Part shown: piece by piece, positions 24,441-32,734 of the stretch | How positions within the stretch are numbered: the first letter of the stretch is position 1 | How the letters are laid out: each line of letters opens with the position of its first letter | DNA from: Corticicoccus populi | Lineage (GTDB): Bacteria; Bacillota; Bacilli; Staphylococcales; Salinicoccaceae | Length of the DNA stretch: 64,000 nt | Reading direction: 5' to 3' | Assembly (NCBI RefSeq): GCF_042686195.1 | Contig: NZ_JBHUOQ010000003.1 | Span: 186,001-250,000 of the forward strand | Position numbers and translations under genes: made by a program | The notes under the pieces: generated by a model | Seen by the model: the letters and a program-made list of their open reading frames with translations, nothing else | The model's database searches: none | Told to the model about the DNA's origin: nothing

Positions 24441-24477
24441 TATCTGTGAAAGTATAGAATTTTAGGAGGAAGTTAAA

Positions 24478-25335
24478 ATGCCTTTAGTATCAATGAAAGA
24501 AATGCTGCAAAAAGCAAGAAAAGAAGGATATGCTGTAGGACAGTATAATGTAAACAACCTTGAATACGCACAAGCGATTCTTCAAGCATCTGAAAATGAA
24601 AAAGCACCGGTTATTCTAGGTGTGTCAGAAGGTGCTGCAAGATATATGAGTGGTTTCAAAACTGTTGTAAAAATGGTTGAAGGACTTCTTGAGGATTTAA
24701 ATATCACTGTACCTGTTGCGATTCATTTAGACCATGGTTCAAGCTTTGAAAAATGTAAGGAAGCAATCGATGCAGGATTTACTTCTGTAATGATTGATGC
24801 ATCCCACGGACCTTTCGAAGAAAACATCGAAACAACTAAAAAAGTTGTAGAATACGCACATCCAAAAGGTGTTTCTGTTGAAGCTGAACTTGGTGTTGTC
24901 GGCGGACAGGAAGATGATGTTGTTGCTGACGGTGTCATCTACGCTGATCCTTCAGAGTGCCGTGAGCTCGTTGAAAAGACAGGAATTGACTGTCTTGCAC
25001 CGGCTCTTGGATCTGTTCACGGGCCGTACAAAGGTGAACCGAACCTTGGCTTTAAAGAAATGGAGGAAATCGGTAACCAATCTGATATTCCATTAGTATT
25101 ACACGGCGGTACAGGTATTCCGACACATGATATCACGAGAGCTATTTCTCTTGGGACATCTAAAATCAACGTGAATACTGAAAACCAGATTTCTTCTACA
25201 AAAGCGGTACGTGACGTACTGAATAAAGATACTGAAGTATACGATCCGAGAAAATATCTTGGACCTGCGAAAGAAGCAATTCTTGCGACAGTTACAGGAA
25301 AAATCAAAGAATTCGGTACATCAAACAAAGCATAA
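24478..25335 (+). CDS. fba: Class II fructose-1,6-bisphosphate aldolase
   Basis: A 285-residue Zn-dependent aldolase cleaving or forming fructose-1,6-bisphosphate in glycolysis and gluconeogenesis. Zinc ligands lie in HLDHG (residues 83-87) and in the later VHGPYKGEP and LHGGTGIP. The phosphate-binding ends GTSKINVNTE are also intact. Strong AGGAGGAAG site. Codon use is strongly biased as in highly expressed genes. It has its own promoter and terminator. Confidence 0.97.
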   Translation: MPLVSMKEMLQKARKEGYAVGQYNVNNLEYAQAILQASENEKAPVILGVSEGAARYMSGFKTVVKMVEGLLEDLNITVPVAIHLDHGSSFEKCKEAIDAGFTSVMIDASHGPFEENIETTKKVVEYAHPKGVSVEAELGVVGGQEDDVVADGVIYADPSECRELVEKTGIDCLAPALGSVHGPYKGEPNLGFKEMEEIGNQSDIPLVLHGGTGIPTHDITRAISLGTSKINVNTENQISSTKAVRDVLNKDTEVYDPRKYLGPAKEAILATVTGKIKEFGTSNKA

Positions 25336-25336
25336 G

Positions 25337-25375
25337 AAAAAAACTTTCGGACGATCGCCGTCCGAAAGTTTTTTT
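25337..25375. terminator. Bidirectional terminator after fba
   Basis: AACTTTCGGACG pairs with CGTCCGAAAGTT; seven As before and seven Ts after. It also ends the convergent ABC operon. Confidence 0.9.
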
Positions 25376-25994
25376 AAATTAAATCTCTTTTTTGTAAAGC
25401 ACGTTTATACATAAAGCTGCTTAAGTACATATATGCAATTGAAAATACAACGAGGGAGGCAAGCGTGAGAAATGCTGTTCCTGTGTTTGTCTCTGCCTCA
25501 GGTGTATTTAATATAATCATAAAAAGATCAGTGATGTACAAAGAAATAAATATCAGTACAAAATAACTGATGATTAACGGCACCCAGCGGAATAATTTTC
25601 CTTTAATCAGCTGCAGTGCGGATAAGCCTGAAGGGACCAGAATTAATATCATGCTGGACTGAATCAGGATTGAGACGGCTGCAAACGACATGGGAATGCT
25701 CCCGGATACAGCGAACGGCAGAATCTCGAGTATTACCCAGAGAATACCGAAAAGGGATACGAGCGTTACCCGGCCCCAAAAAAGTGAAGATGGATTTACC
25801 GGCATACTGTTAAAAAACTTATTTAATTTGAATTTCTCATCATTCATTACGAGCATGCCGACAACAAAAGCGCTCAGAAGAAGCCCCATTGTTGTAAACT
25901 CATTACGCACTAAATAAAGTGCAGGAACAATGAATGTGAAAAATAAAAAAATCATTTTGAGTGAGAAAAAATCCCGTTTCATCTGCTGTATCAT
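25374..25994 (-). CDS. ABC-2 type transporter membrane subunit
   Basis: A 206-residue protein with six predicted membrane helices, of the ABC-2 membrane class seen in peptide or toxin exporters of Gram-positives (for example the PmtB/PmtD type). FKLNKFFNSMPVNPSSLFWGR after the second helix resembles the coupling loop of that class. It overlaps the ATPase gene by four bases. With only one membrane gene, a homodimer is likely. Cargo unknown. Confidence 0.82.
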   Translation of the reverse strand: MIQQMKRDFFSLKMIFLFFTFIVPALYLVRNEFTTMGLLLSAFVVGMLVMNDEKFKLNKFFNSMPVNPSSLFWGRVTLVSLFGILWVILEILPFAVSGSIPMSFAAVSILIQSSMILILVPSGLSALQLIKGKLFRWVPLIISYFVLIFISLYITDLFMIILNTPEAETNTGTAFLTLASLVVFSIAYMYLSSFMYKRALQKRDLI

Positions 25995-26707
25995 TTATGT
26001 GTACCTCCGATTGCACTTTTATACGCGATATCCAGTGTTTTATACTGTTTTTTCAGTTCACGGGGGCGGCCTTCGAGAATGAATTCCCCCTCATGCATAA
26101 ACAGCATATTTGTCGCAAATTTTTCAACTGAACTGGCATTTTGTGATGTAATAATAATGGTTAACTCTTCTTTTTTCTGCAGCTGGCGCAATAATTTGAA
26201 AAATTCAAAACGTGCCTTGGTTTCCAGGGCTTTAACAGGTTCATCCATAATTAATAATTCAGGATGATGGGAAAGACTTGCTGCAAGCATGGCTTTCATT
26301 TTCATTTCAGATGAAAAATCTCTGAACTTCTGACCGGCCGGCAGTCCGAATTCTGCCGAGTATTTGTGGAATATCTTCTGTTCCCATGATGGATAGACTT
26401 CACTCATCATGCGGGATAAGTCATTTAAAGTTCCGAAATCATAAAAATAAAGGTCGTCATATACAAAACCCGTTGCTGCTTTAAATGCTGTCATGGAATC
26501 ATTTTCCGAAACAAGTGAACGTTCTATTGTTCCACTGTCCAAAGTCCTCAGCCCCATGATTAATTCGAGCAGGGTGGTTTTTCCTGCACCTTCATCACCG
26601 ACAACAGCAGTGATTTCACCTTTCGGTATTGACAGGTCATTTCCTTTTAGTTGAAATTTCTCGAAATCTTTGACAAAATTATTGAATGAAAGAATCGGCG
26701 GTGTCAT
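25991..26707 (-). CDS. ABC transporter ATP-binding subunit
   Basis: A 238-residue ATPase. Walker A is GDEGAGKTTLLELI (near residues 38-51), Walker B is ELLIMDEP, and the switch region is TIIITSQN with no His in the usual place. The signature segment reads DFSSEMKMKAML, only weakly like LSGGQ, as in the YtrB/PmtA-type exporters. AAGGAGG is well placed. Transcribed first, coupled with the membrane gene. The function is likely export, inferred from the partner. Confidence 0.88.
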   Translation of the reverse strand: MTPPILSFNNFVKDFEKFQLKGNDLSIPKGEITAVVGDEGAGKTTLLELIMGLRTLDSGTIERSLVSENDSMTAFKAATGFVYDDLYFYDFGTLNDLSRMMSEVYPSWEQKIFHKYSAEFGLPAGQKFRDFSSEMKMKAMLAASLSHHPELLIMDEPVKALETKARFEFFKLLRQLQKKEELTIIITSQNASSVEKFATNMLFMHEGEFILEGRPRELKKQYKTLDIAYKSAIGGTHK

Positions 26708-26773
26708 ATTGTAATTTCCTCCTTGTGAATTCTTTACTATAATAGCAGATTCAAAGAATGTTCATCAAATACA

Positions 26774-26803
26774 TTGCCGGTGTGATGATTGATACATTAT
26801 AAT
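26774..26803 (+). promoter_or_regulatory. Putative tal promoter
   Basis: TTGCCG (26774-26779), 18-base spacer, TATAAT (26798-26803), 33 bases before the tal start codon. Confidence 0.55.
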
Positions 26804-26836
26804 AAGAACGATAAACAATTTGGAGGATAATATATT

Positions 26837-27478
26837 ATGAAATATTTTATTGATACAGCAAACATGGACGAAATTACTGAAATTAATCAATGGGGCGTAC
26901 TAAGCGGGGTAACTACAAACCCTTCACTAGTCGCAAAAGAAAAAAATATCTCATTTCACGATCGCTTAGTTGAAATCTGTGAGCTGGTCGGCGGACCGGT
27001 CAGCGGAGAAGTTATTTCTCTTGAAGCTGAAGGCATGATTGAAGAAGGCCGCGAACTTGCCAAGCTGCACAACCATATCGTTGTCAAGATTCCAATGACT
27101 GCGGAAGGTATGAAGGCAGTTAAAGTCCTTTCAGAAGAAGGAATTAAAACAAATGTTACACTGATTTTTAATACAGTACAGGCACTTACTGCTGCGCGTG
27201 CGGGTGCAACCTATGTTTCACCATTCATCGGACGTCTGGATGATATCGGTCTTGAAGGTATGCAGCTCATCGAAGAAATCAGCGATATCTTTACCATTCA
27301 TGATATTGGAACAGAAATTATTGCGGCGTCTATCCGTAATGAAGGTCATGTACACGGTGCTGCAATCCGCGGTGCACATATCGCAACAATTCCTTATAAA
27401 GTCATTAAAAGATTAACAAATCATCCTTTAACAGACAAAGGGATTGACCAGTTCCTCGAAGACTGGAAAAATAAGTAA
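26837..27478 (+). CDS. tal: Transaldolase / fructose-6-phosphate aldolase-like (TalC type)
   Basis: A 213-residue small transaldolase. MKYFIDTANMDEI and GVTTNPSLVAKE begin the barrel. The Schiff-base Lys is in HIVVKIPMTAEG and the later FIGRLDDIG and AASIRNE fit the family. It moves dihydroxyacetone units in the pentose phosphate pathway. Whether it acts as transaldolase or F6P aldolase cannot be read with certainty; B. subtilis YwjH in the same position is a transaldolase. Confidence 0.92.
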   Translation: MKYFIDTANMDEITEINQWGVLSGVTTNPSLVAKEKNISFHDRLVEICELVGGPVSGEVISLEAEGMIEEGRELAKLHNHIVVKIPMTAEGMKAVKVLSEEGIKTNVTLIFNTVQALTAARAGATYVSPFIGRLDDIGLEGMQLIEEISDIFTIHDIGTEIIAASIRNEGHVHGAAIRGAHIATIPYKVIKRLTNHPLTDKGIDQFLEDWKNK

Positions 27479-27512
27479 GCGAGCATGATATTGGTATATA
27501 AGGAGAAAATAT

Positions 27513-28787
27513 ATGTCTAAAGAAGTGATAAAAGTCAAAGGCGGACAGACTTTAACAGGTCAAGTGGATATCAGTGGTGCAAAGAACAGTGCAGTTGCAC
27601 TGATACCTGCCTCTCTGATGGCTTCTGAGGGAAAAGTGGTATTGGAAGGACTGCCGGAGATTTCCGATGTGAAAACTTTAATGAGCTTACTGAACGACTT
27701 GAACATCAAGACGGCACTTGATGATACAACTCTGGAAGTTGATGCATCGGAAGCTGAAAATATGCCGCTTCCCAATACAAAAGTCCAATCATTAAGAGCA
27801 TCATATTATATGATGGGTGCAATGCTTGCGCGCTTTAAGAAATGTGTAATCGGTCTTCCCGGAGGGTGTCCGCTCGGGCCGCGTCCGATTGATCAGCACA
27901 TTAAAGGATTTGAAGCACTGGGAGCTGAAGTCACAAATGAGCACGGTGCAATGTATCTGGTCGCAGAAAAACTGAAAGGTGCTAAAATATTTTTTGATGT
28001 TGTTTCTGTTGGTGCGACAATTAACTTAATGATTGCTGCGAGTTGTGCAGAAGGCAAGACAATTTTGGAAAATGTTGCAAAAGAACCGGAGATTGTGGAT
28101 GTTGCATCCCTGCTGAATAAAATGGGTGCGGATATTAAAGGTGCCGGAACAGATACGATTAAAATTAACGGTGTAGAGAAACTTCACGGAACACGCCACA
28201 GCATTATCCCTGACAGAATTGAAGCAGGGACATATATGATTGTCGGTGCTGCAGCCGGTAAAAACTTTACGGTTAATAATATTATTCCGACGCATATGGA
28301 ATCTTTGTCTTCTAAACTTGAGGAGGCGGGCGTTCATATTGATATGGGTGATGATTACGTTGTCATCTCATCACCGGAATCATATAATGCAGTTTCTGTT
28401 AAAACGCAGGTATACCCGGGCTTTGCGACAGACCTTCAGCAACCGTTGACACCATTATTGTTTATGGCTGAGGGCGTAAGTAAAGTGTCGGAAACTATTT
28501 ACCCGGCGAGGTTCCGTCACGTGGATGAATTGAAGCGTATGGACGGAATGATTGAGAAAAAAAGCGGTTCTGCACTGATATATCCTTCAACTTTAAAAGG
28601 TGCGGATGTGTATGCAAGTGACCTTCGTGCAGGTGCATGCCTTTTAATTTCAGGTTTGATTGCAGAGGGTGTCACGACGATTCATAATGTTAACCATATC
28701 GACAGAGGATATTCAGACATTGTGAAAAAACTAAGCAGTTTAGGCGCGGATATCTGGCGCGAAACAATAGAAGATGAAGATATCTAG
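27513..28787 (+). CDS. murZ: UDP-N-acetylglucosamine 1-carboxyvinyltransferase (second paralogue, MurZ)
   Basis: A 424-residue enolpyruvyl transferase starting peptidoglycan precursor synthesis: it adds enolpyruvate from PEP to UDP-GlcNAc. The catalytic Cys (residue 119) is in GGCPLGPRPIDQH, so fosfomycin should bind. The two-domain inside-out barrel is complete. Position between tal and rho is that of the second MurA (MurAB/MurZ) of Bacillus and Staphylococcus; the main copy is at 45607. Thirty-four bases after tal, so probably co-transcribed. Confidence 0.95.
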   Translation: MSKEVIKVKGGQTLTGQVDISGAKNSAVALIPASLMASEGKVVLEGLPEISDVKTLMSLLNDLNIKTALDDTTLEVDASEAENMPLPNTKVQSLRASYYMMGAMLARFKKCVIGLPGGCPLGPRPIDQHIKGFEALGAEVTNEHGAMYLVAEKLKGAKIFFDVVSVGATINLMIAASCAEGKTILENVAKEPEIVDVASLLNKMGADIKGAGTDTIKINGVEKLHGTRHSIIPDRIEAGTYMIVGAAAGKNFTVNNIIPTHMESLSSKLEEAGVHIDMGDDYVVISSPESYNAVSVKTQVYPGFATDLQQPLTPLLFMAEGVSKVSETIYPARFRHVDELKRMDGMIEKKSGSALIYPSTLKGADVYASDLRAGACLLISGLIAEGVTTIHNVNHIDRGYSDIVKKLSSLGADIWRETIEDEDI

Positions 28788-28795
28788 AATTTCTC

Positions 28796-28823
28796 CCGGA
28801 GACTTTTAGTCTCCGGTTTTTTT
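28796..28823 (+). terminator. Terminator after murZ
   Basis: CCGGAGAC-ttttA-GTCTCCGG followed by seven Ts. Confidence 0.88.
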
Positions 28824-29015
28824 ATGTGAATGAAAGTCCGGCATAAATGTATAATTTAATTCTGCTGAAAATTGATTAATGAAGAAAAATAAATACGGGC
28901 GGCATGTCCTTTTCATTTATCCTGTTTTCATGTAAAATATCATGTGATTGCCTCGATAGTTACCTTCTTAACGTGAATCTCATTTTGAAAGTAAAGTCCA
29001 AAAATTGAAAGTGAA

Positions 29016-30341
29016 GTGAATATATTGGCTGATAAAGCAAATGAAGTGATGAAGTATGAGTCCTTTGATGTTTTATATAAAAAGAATACGACTAAAGCAC
29101 TTACTGAACGGGCGAAGACGCTCGGATTATCAAACTACAGTAAATTAAATAAAAAAGAACTCGTCCTTGCGATTATGGAAGCGCAGATGGAGAAGGACGG
29201 AAATTATTATATGGAAGGTGTCCTTGATGACATCCAGCAGGATGGTTATGGATTTTTGCGGACAGTCAACTTTTCAAAAGGGGAGAAAGACATTTATATC
29301 TCTGCTTCCCAGATCCGCCGCTTTGAGCTGAAAAAAGGGGATAAGGTTACCGGTAAAGTAAGGAAGCCGAAAGAAAATGAAAAGTATTACGGACTGCTGC
29401 AGGTTGATTTTATCAATGATCAAAATGCAGAAGACGTAAAAAAGCGTCCACATTTCCAGGCACTTACACCACTCTACCCGGATCAGCGTATCCGTCTTGA
29501 GAACGGGCCGAAAGATTTATCCACACGAATTATGGATCTGGTGACACCAATCGGTTTCGGTCAGCGTGGTATGATTGTCGCACCGCCGAAAGCAGGTAAG
29601 ACTTCTTTATTAAAAGAGATCGCAACAGCAATTACAAAGAATCATCCGGAAGCGCGTTTATTCATACTGTTGATTGGAGAGCGCCCGGAAGAGGTAACAG
29701 ATCTTGAGCGTTCTGTTGAAGATGCAAGTGTGGTCCATTCTACATTCGATGAGCCGCCTGAACATCATGTAAAGGTTGCAGAGCTCCTGCTTGAACGCTC
29801 AAAACGTATTGTAGAGATGGGTGAGGATGTTATTATTTTAATGGACTCCATCACACGGCTCGCAAGAGCATACAATCTGGTGATTCCGCCAAGCGGCAGA
29901 ACACTTTCCGGCGGACTGGATCCTGCAAGTCTTCACCGTCCGAAACACTTTTTCGGTGCGGCACGTAATATTGAAGCAGGCGGAAGCCTGACGATTCTAT
30001 CCACTGCTCTGGTTGACACAGGAAGCAGAATGGATGATGTGATTTACGAAGAATTTAAAGGTACAGGGAATATGGAACTTCACTTGGACAGGAATTTAAG
30101 TGAGCGCAGAATATACCCTGCGATTGACATTAGAAGGTCCAGTACACGTAAAGAAGAACTGCTGCTTGATAAAAAGGAACTGGACGTTCTATGGCAGCTT
30201 AGAAATTTATTTACAGATGCACCGGACTTTACACAGAGATTCCTGAAAATCCTGCGGCAGACCGAGTCAAACGAAGAATTTTTCGATGTTTTGAGAGAGC
30301 GTATGCTTGCATCTCAAAAATCCGGAAAGCCTGTAATATAA
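29016..30341 (+). CDS. rho: Transcription termination factor Rho
   Basis: About 441 residues. An N-terminal Rho_N helical domain (YSKLNKKELVLAIMEAQ) is followed by a cold-shock-like RNA-binding domain (GVLDDIQQDGYGFLRTVNFSKGE as landmark, residues about 70-130). The RecA-type hexameric ATPase domain has Walker A in APPKAGKTSLLKEI and Walker B in VIILMDSITRLARAYN. It releases RNA from polymerase. The start is uncertain: GTG 29016 and TTG 29025 both have weak sites. The 190 bases upstream hold no further gene. Confidence 0.95.
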   Translation: MNILADKANEVMKYESFDVLYKKNTTKALTERAKTLGLSNYSKLNKKELVLAIMEAQMEKDGNYYMEGVLDDIQQDGYGFLRTVNFSKGEKDIYISASQIRRFELKKGDKVTGKVRKPKENEKYYGLLQVDFINDQNAEDVKKRPHFQALTPLYPDQRIRLENGPKDLSTRIMDLVTPIGFGQRGMIVAPPKAGKTSLLKEIATAITKNHPEARLFILLIGERPEEVTDLERSVEDASVVHSTFDEPPEHHVKVAELLLERSKRIVEMGEDVIILMDSITRLARAYNLVIPPSGRTLSGGLDPASLHRPKHFFGAARNIEAGGSLTILSTALVDTGSRMDDVIYEEFKGTGNMELHLDRNLSERRIYPAIDIRRSSTRKEELLLDKKELDVLWQLRNLFTDAPDFTQRFLKILRQTESNEEFFDVLRERMLASQKSGKPVI

Positions 30342-30356
30342 TTATCGTACAGATGG

Positions 30357-30385
30357 TTGATTTTTACCCTTTTCACATGTATAAT
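30357..30385 (+). promoter_or_regulatory. Promoter of rpmE2
   Basis: TTGATT (30357-30362), 17-base spacer, TATAAT (30380-30385), giving a leader of about 65 bases before the L31 gene. Confidence 0.65.
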
Positions 30386-30391
30386 ACGTAG

Positions 30392-30450
30392 GTACTGTGT
30401 GGAAAAAACCACAGAATAACTCTGTTCCAGATGGTTCAGGGCAAGGGAGC
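30392..30450 (+). promoter_or_regulatory. Structured 5' leader of rpmE2 (possible L31 autoregulatory element)
   Basis: The leader holds TGTGG-aaaaaa-CCACA and an adjacent CAGA...TCTG pair, followed by an AAGGGAG ribosome site. Ribosomal-protein leaders of L31 genes have been described in Firmicutes; assignment to that class is inference from position and two short stems only. Confidence 0.35.
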
Positions 30451-30458
30451 TGAAAATT

Positions 30459-30716
30459 ATGAAACAAGGAATTCATCCTGAATATCACAAAGTGATTTTT
30501 CTTGACTCAACAACAGAATATAAGTTTTTGAGCGGTTCAACTCGTACTTCAAACGAAACTATGGAGTGGGAAGATGGTAATGAGTATCCAGTTATCAGAC
30601 TTGATATTTCTTCTGATTCACATCCATTCTATACTGGTCGTCAGAAGTTCGCATCTGCCGACGGCCGTGTTGAAAGATTCAACAAAAAATTCGGTTTCAA
30701 ATCAAGTAACGAATAA
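30459..30716 (+). CDS. rpmE2: Ribosomal protein L31, type B (zinc-independent)
   Basis: An 85-residue L31 paralogue. MKQGIHPEYHKVIFLD and HPFYTGRQKF match the type B form; the CxxC zinc pair of type A is missing. Such copies usually replace the zinc form under zinc limitation. In many Staphylococcaceae it is the only L31. AAGGGAG site, own promoter and terminator. Between rho and prfA as in staphylococci, although tdk, normally next, is absent. Confidence 0.95.
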   Translation: MKQGIHPEYHKVIFLDSTTEYKFLSGSTRTSNETMEWEDGNEYPVIRLDISSDSHPFYTGRQKFASADGRVERFNKKFGFKSSNE

Positions 30717-30724
30717 TGAATCTC

Positions 30725-30760
30725 AAACTGTACTGAAGCAATTTTCAGTGCAGTTTTTTT
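30725..30760 (+). terminator. Terminator after rpmE2
   Basis: AAACTGtACTGAA / TTCAGTgCAGTTT with a six-base loop and a T run of seven. Confidence 0.82.
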
Positions 30761-30814
30761 GTTATAAAAATATGATATAATTGAACGGATTATAGAGATG
30801 AAAAGGTGAAAAAT

Positions 30815-31894
30815 ATGTTTGATCAACTGGAAATTATAGAAAACCGTTATGAGCAGCTGAACGAGCTTTTGTCAGATCCTGATGTTGTCAGTGACCCTGC
30901 GAAATTACGGGAGTATTCAAAAGAACAGAGTGATCTTCAGGAAACTGTGGATACATTCAGGGAATACAAACAGCATAAAGAAACAATTGCCGAGTCACGT
31001 GAGATGCTTGGTGAGACAGATGATAAAGAAATGATAGACATGTTGAAAGAAGAAATTAAAATGTCTGAAAAAGAACTGCCTGAACTTGAGGAAAAACTGA
31101 AAGTCCTTTTGATTCCAAAAGATCCAAATGATGATAAGAACGTGATTATGGAAATCAGAGGTGCTGCAGGTGGAGATGAGGCACAGATTTTTGCGGGGGA
31201 CTTGTTTAGAATGTATTCCCGTTTTGCAGAAGATATGGGATGGCGTACTGAAGTGGTCGAAGCAAGTGCCAGTGACCACGGTGGATATAAAGAAATCAGT
31301 TTCCTGATTCAGGGGAACGGTGCCTTTTCCAAATTGAAATTTGAGAACGGTGCGCACAGAGTTCAGCGGGTGCCTGAAACTGAGTCAGGCGGACGTATTC
31401 ATACATCGACAGCGACGGTGGCTGTGCTGCCGGAAGTAGAAGATGTTGAAATTGATATCCGGAATGAAGATTTAAAAATTGATACGTACCGTTCAAGCGG
31501 TGCCGGCGGTCAGCACGTTAATACGACAGATTCCGCAGTCAGAATCACCCACCTGCCGACAGGTGTTGTTGTAACCAGTCAGGATGAAAAATCCCAGATT
31601 AAAAACCGTGAGCGGGCAATGAAAGTATTGAATGCGCGTATTTACGACATGATGGAGCAGGAAGCGCACGCGGAATATGCAGAAAAAAGAAAAACAGCGG
31701 TAGGAACGGGAGATCGTTCCGAACGTATCAGAACGTATAATTATCCTCAAAACAGGGTGACAGACCACAGAATCGGCTTAACCATTCAAAAGCTTGATCA
31801 AATTATCAGCGGAAGCCTGGAAGATATCATCAATGCACTGACAATTGAAGAACAGACATCCAAACTTGAAGAACTGAATAATGCTGGACTATAG
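30815..31894 (+). CDS. prfA: Peptide chain release factor 1
   Basis: A 359-residue class I release factor reading UAA and UAG. N-terminal coiled helices are followed by the domain with GAAGGDEAQIFAGDL and the tripeptide region. The catalytic GGQ is in SSGAGGQHVNTTDSAVRI, near residue 230. ATG 30815 is seven bases after AGGTG; GTG 30806 overlaps that site. It overlaps prmC, whose product methylates the GGQ glutamine, by 14 bases. Confidence 0.96.
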   Translation: MFDQLEIIENRYEQLNELLSDPDVVSDPAKLREYSKEQSDLQETVDTFREYKQHKETIAESREMLGETDDKEMIDMLKEEIKMSEKELPELEEKLKVLLIPKDPNDDKNVIMEIRGAAGGDEAQIFAGDLFRMYSRFAEDMGWRTEVVEASASDHGGYKEISFLIQGNGAFSKLKFENGAHRVQRVPETESGGRIHTSTATVAVLPEVEDVEIDIRNEDLKIDTYRSSGAGGQHVNTTDSAVRITHLPTGVVVTSQDEKSQIKNRERAMKVLNARIYDMMEQEAHAEYAEKRKTAVGTGDRSERIRTYNYPQNRVTDHRIGLTIQKLDQIISGSLEDIINALTIEEQTSKLEELNNAGL

Positions 31895-32732
31895 TTACGC
31901 ATCCCAGCTGAAAATTGCCGTCGAGAAACTGAAAAACAGTCATGAAGAAACAAATCCTGCCTTTCTTGCGATGGAGGATTTGTTCGGAATGAACCGGACC
32001 AGACTGATGATTGACGGTGAAAAAGAGATGCCGGAGGCTGAGAGGCAGATGCTGCACAAGGTGATTGATGAAGTCTGTTCAGGAAAACCGTATCAATACG
32101 TTATTGGTTTTTCGTGGTTTTACGGAGAAAAATTTAAAGTAAATGAAAATGTATTAATTCCGAGGAATGAAACTGAGGAACTGGTGCAGCTTGTGTTGAA
32201 AGAAACGGCAGATGACGGGAAAACTGCCGCTGATATCGGAACGGGTACAGGCATCATTCCAATCATTCTGGGAAAACACTGGACGCATAACCGGTTGTTT
32301 GCTGTGGATATATCAGAGAAGGCACTCGATGTCGCCAGGGAAAATAATCATCTTCACAACACAAAAACAGTGCTTTTAAAAGGTGATTTGTTCGAACCTT
32401 TAATTGAACAAGGTATCCGGGTGGATGTGTTAATTTCCAACCCGCCTTATATTTCAAGTGATGAAACTGAATACATGAGCCGGTCGACACTAGAGTACGA
32501 GCCGGCTGTTGCTTTATATGCCGGAGACAGTGGACTTGCCTTATATAAAAAAATGATTAATGAGCTCCCGAAGGTTATGAATGACCGTGGAAAAGTGTAT
32601 TTCGAAATTGGCTTCAGACAAGGTGAAGCACTCAGGGATTATATAGTAAGTATCTGGCCGAATACTGTACCGGAAATTGAGAACGATATTAACGGCAACC
32701 CAAGAATTTTACATTTTATGTGGGAGAGATGA
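31881..32732 (+). CDS. prmC: Release factor glutamine methyltransferase
   Basis: A 283-residue SAM-dependent enzyme that methylates the Gln of the GGQ motif in release factors. The N-terminal helical RF-binding domain is followed by the Rossmann domain with AADIGTGTGIIPIILG and the substrate motif NPPY in LISNPPYISSDE. Directly coupled to prfA by overlap and to the threonylcarbamoyl-AMP synthase gene behind it. Confidence 0.95.
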   Translation: MLDYSYASQLKIAVEKLKNSHEETNPAFLAMEDLFGMNRTRLMIDGEKEMPEAERQMLHKVIDEVCSGKPYQYVIGFSWFYGEKFKVNENVLIPRNETEELVQLVLKETADDGKTAADIGTGTGIIPIILGKHWTHNRLFAVDISEKALDVARENNHLHNTKTVLLKGDLFEPLIEQGIRVDVLISNPPYISSDETEYMSRSTLEYEPAVALYAGDSGLALYKKMINELPKVMNDRGKVYFEIGFRQGEALRDYIVSIWPNTVPEIENDINGNPRILHFMWER

Positions 32733-32734
32733 CA

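Noticed and set aside
28824..29015. Possible regulatory RNA before rho
   Set aside because: The 190 bases are AT-rich with only weak promoter-like hexamers and no stable stem I could confirm by eye.
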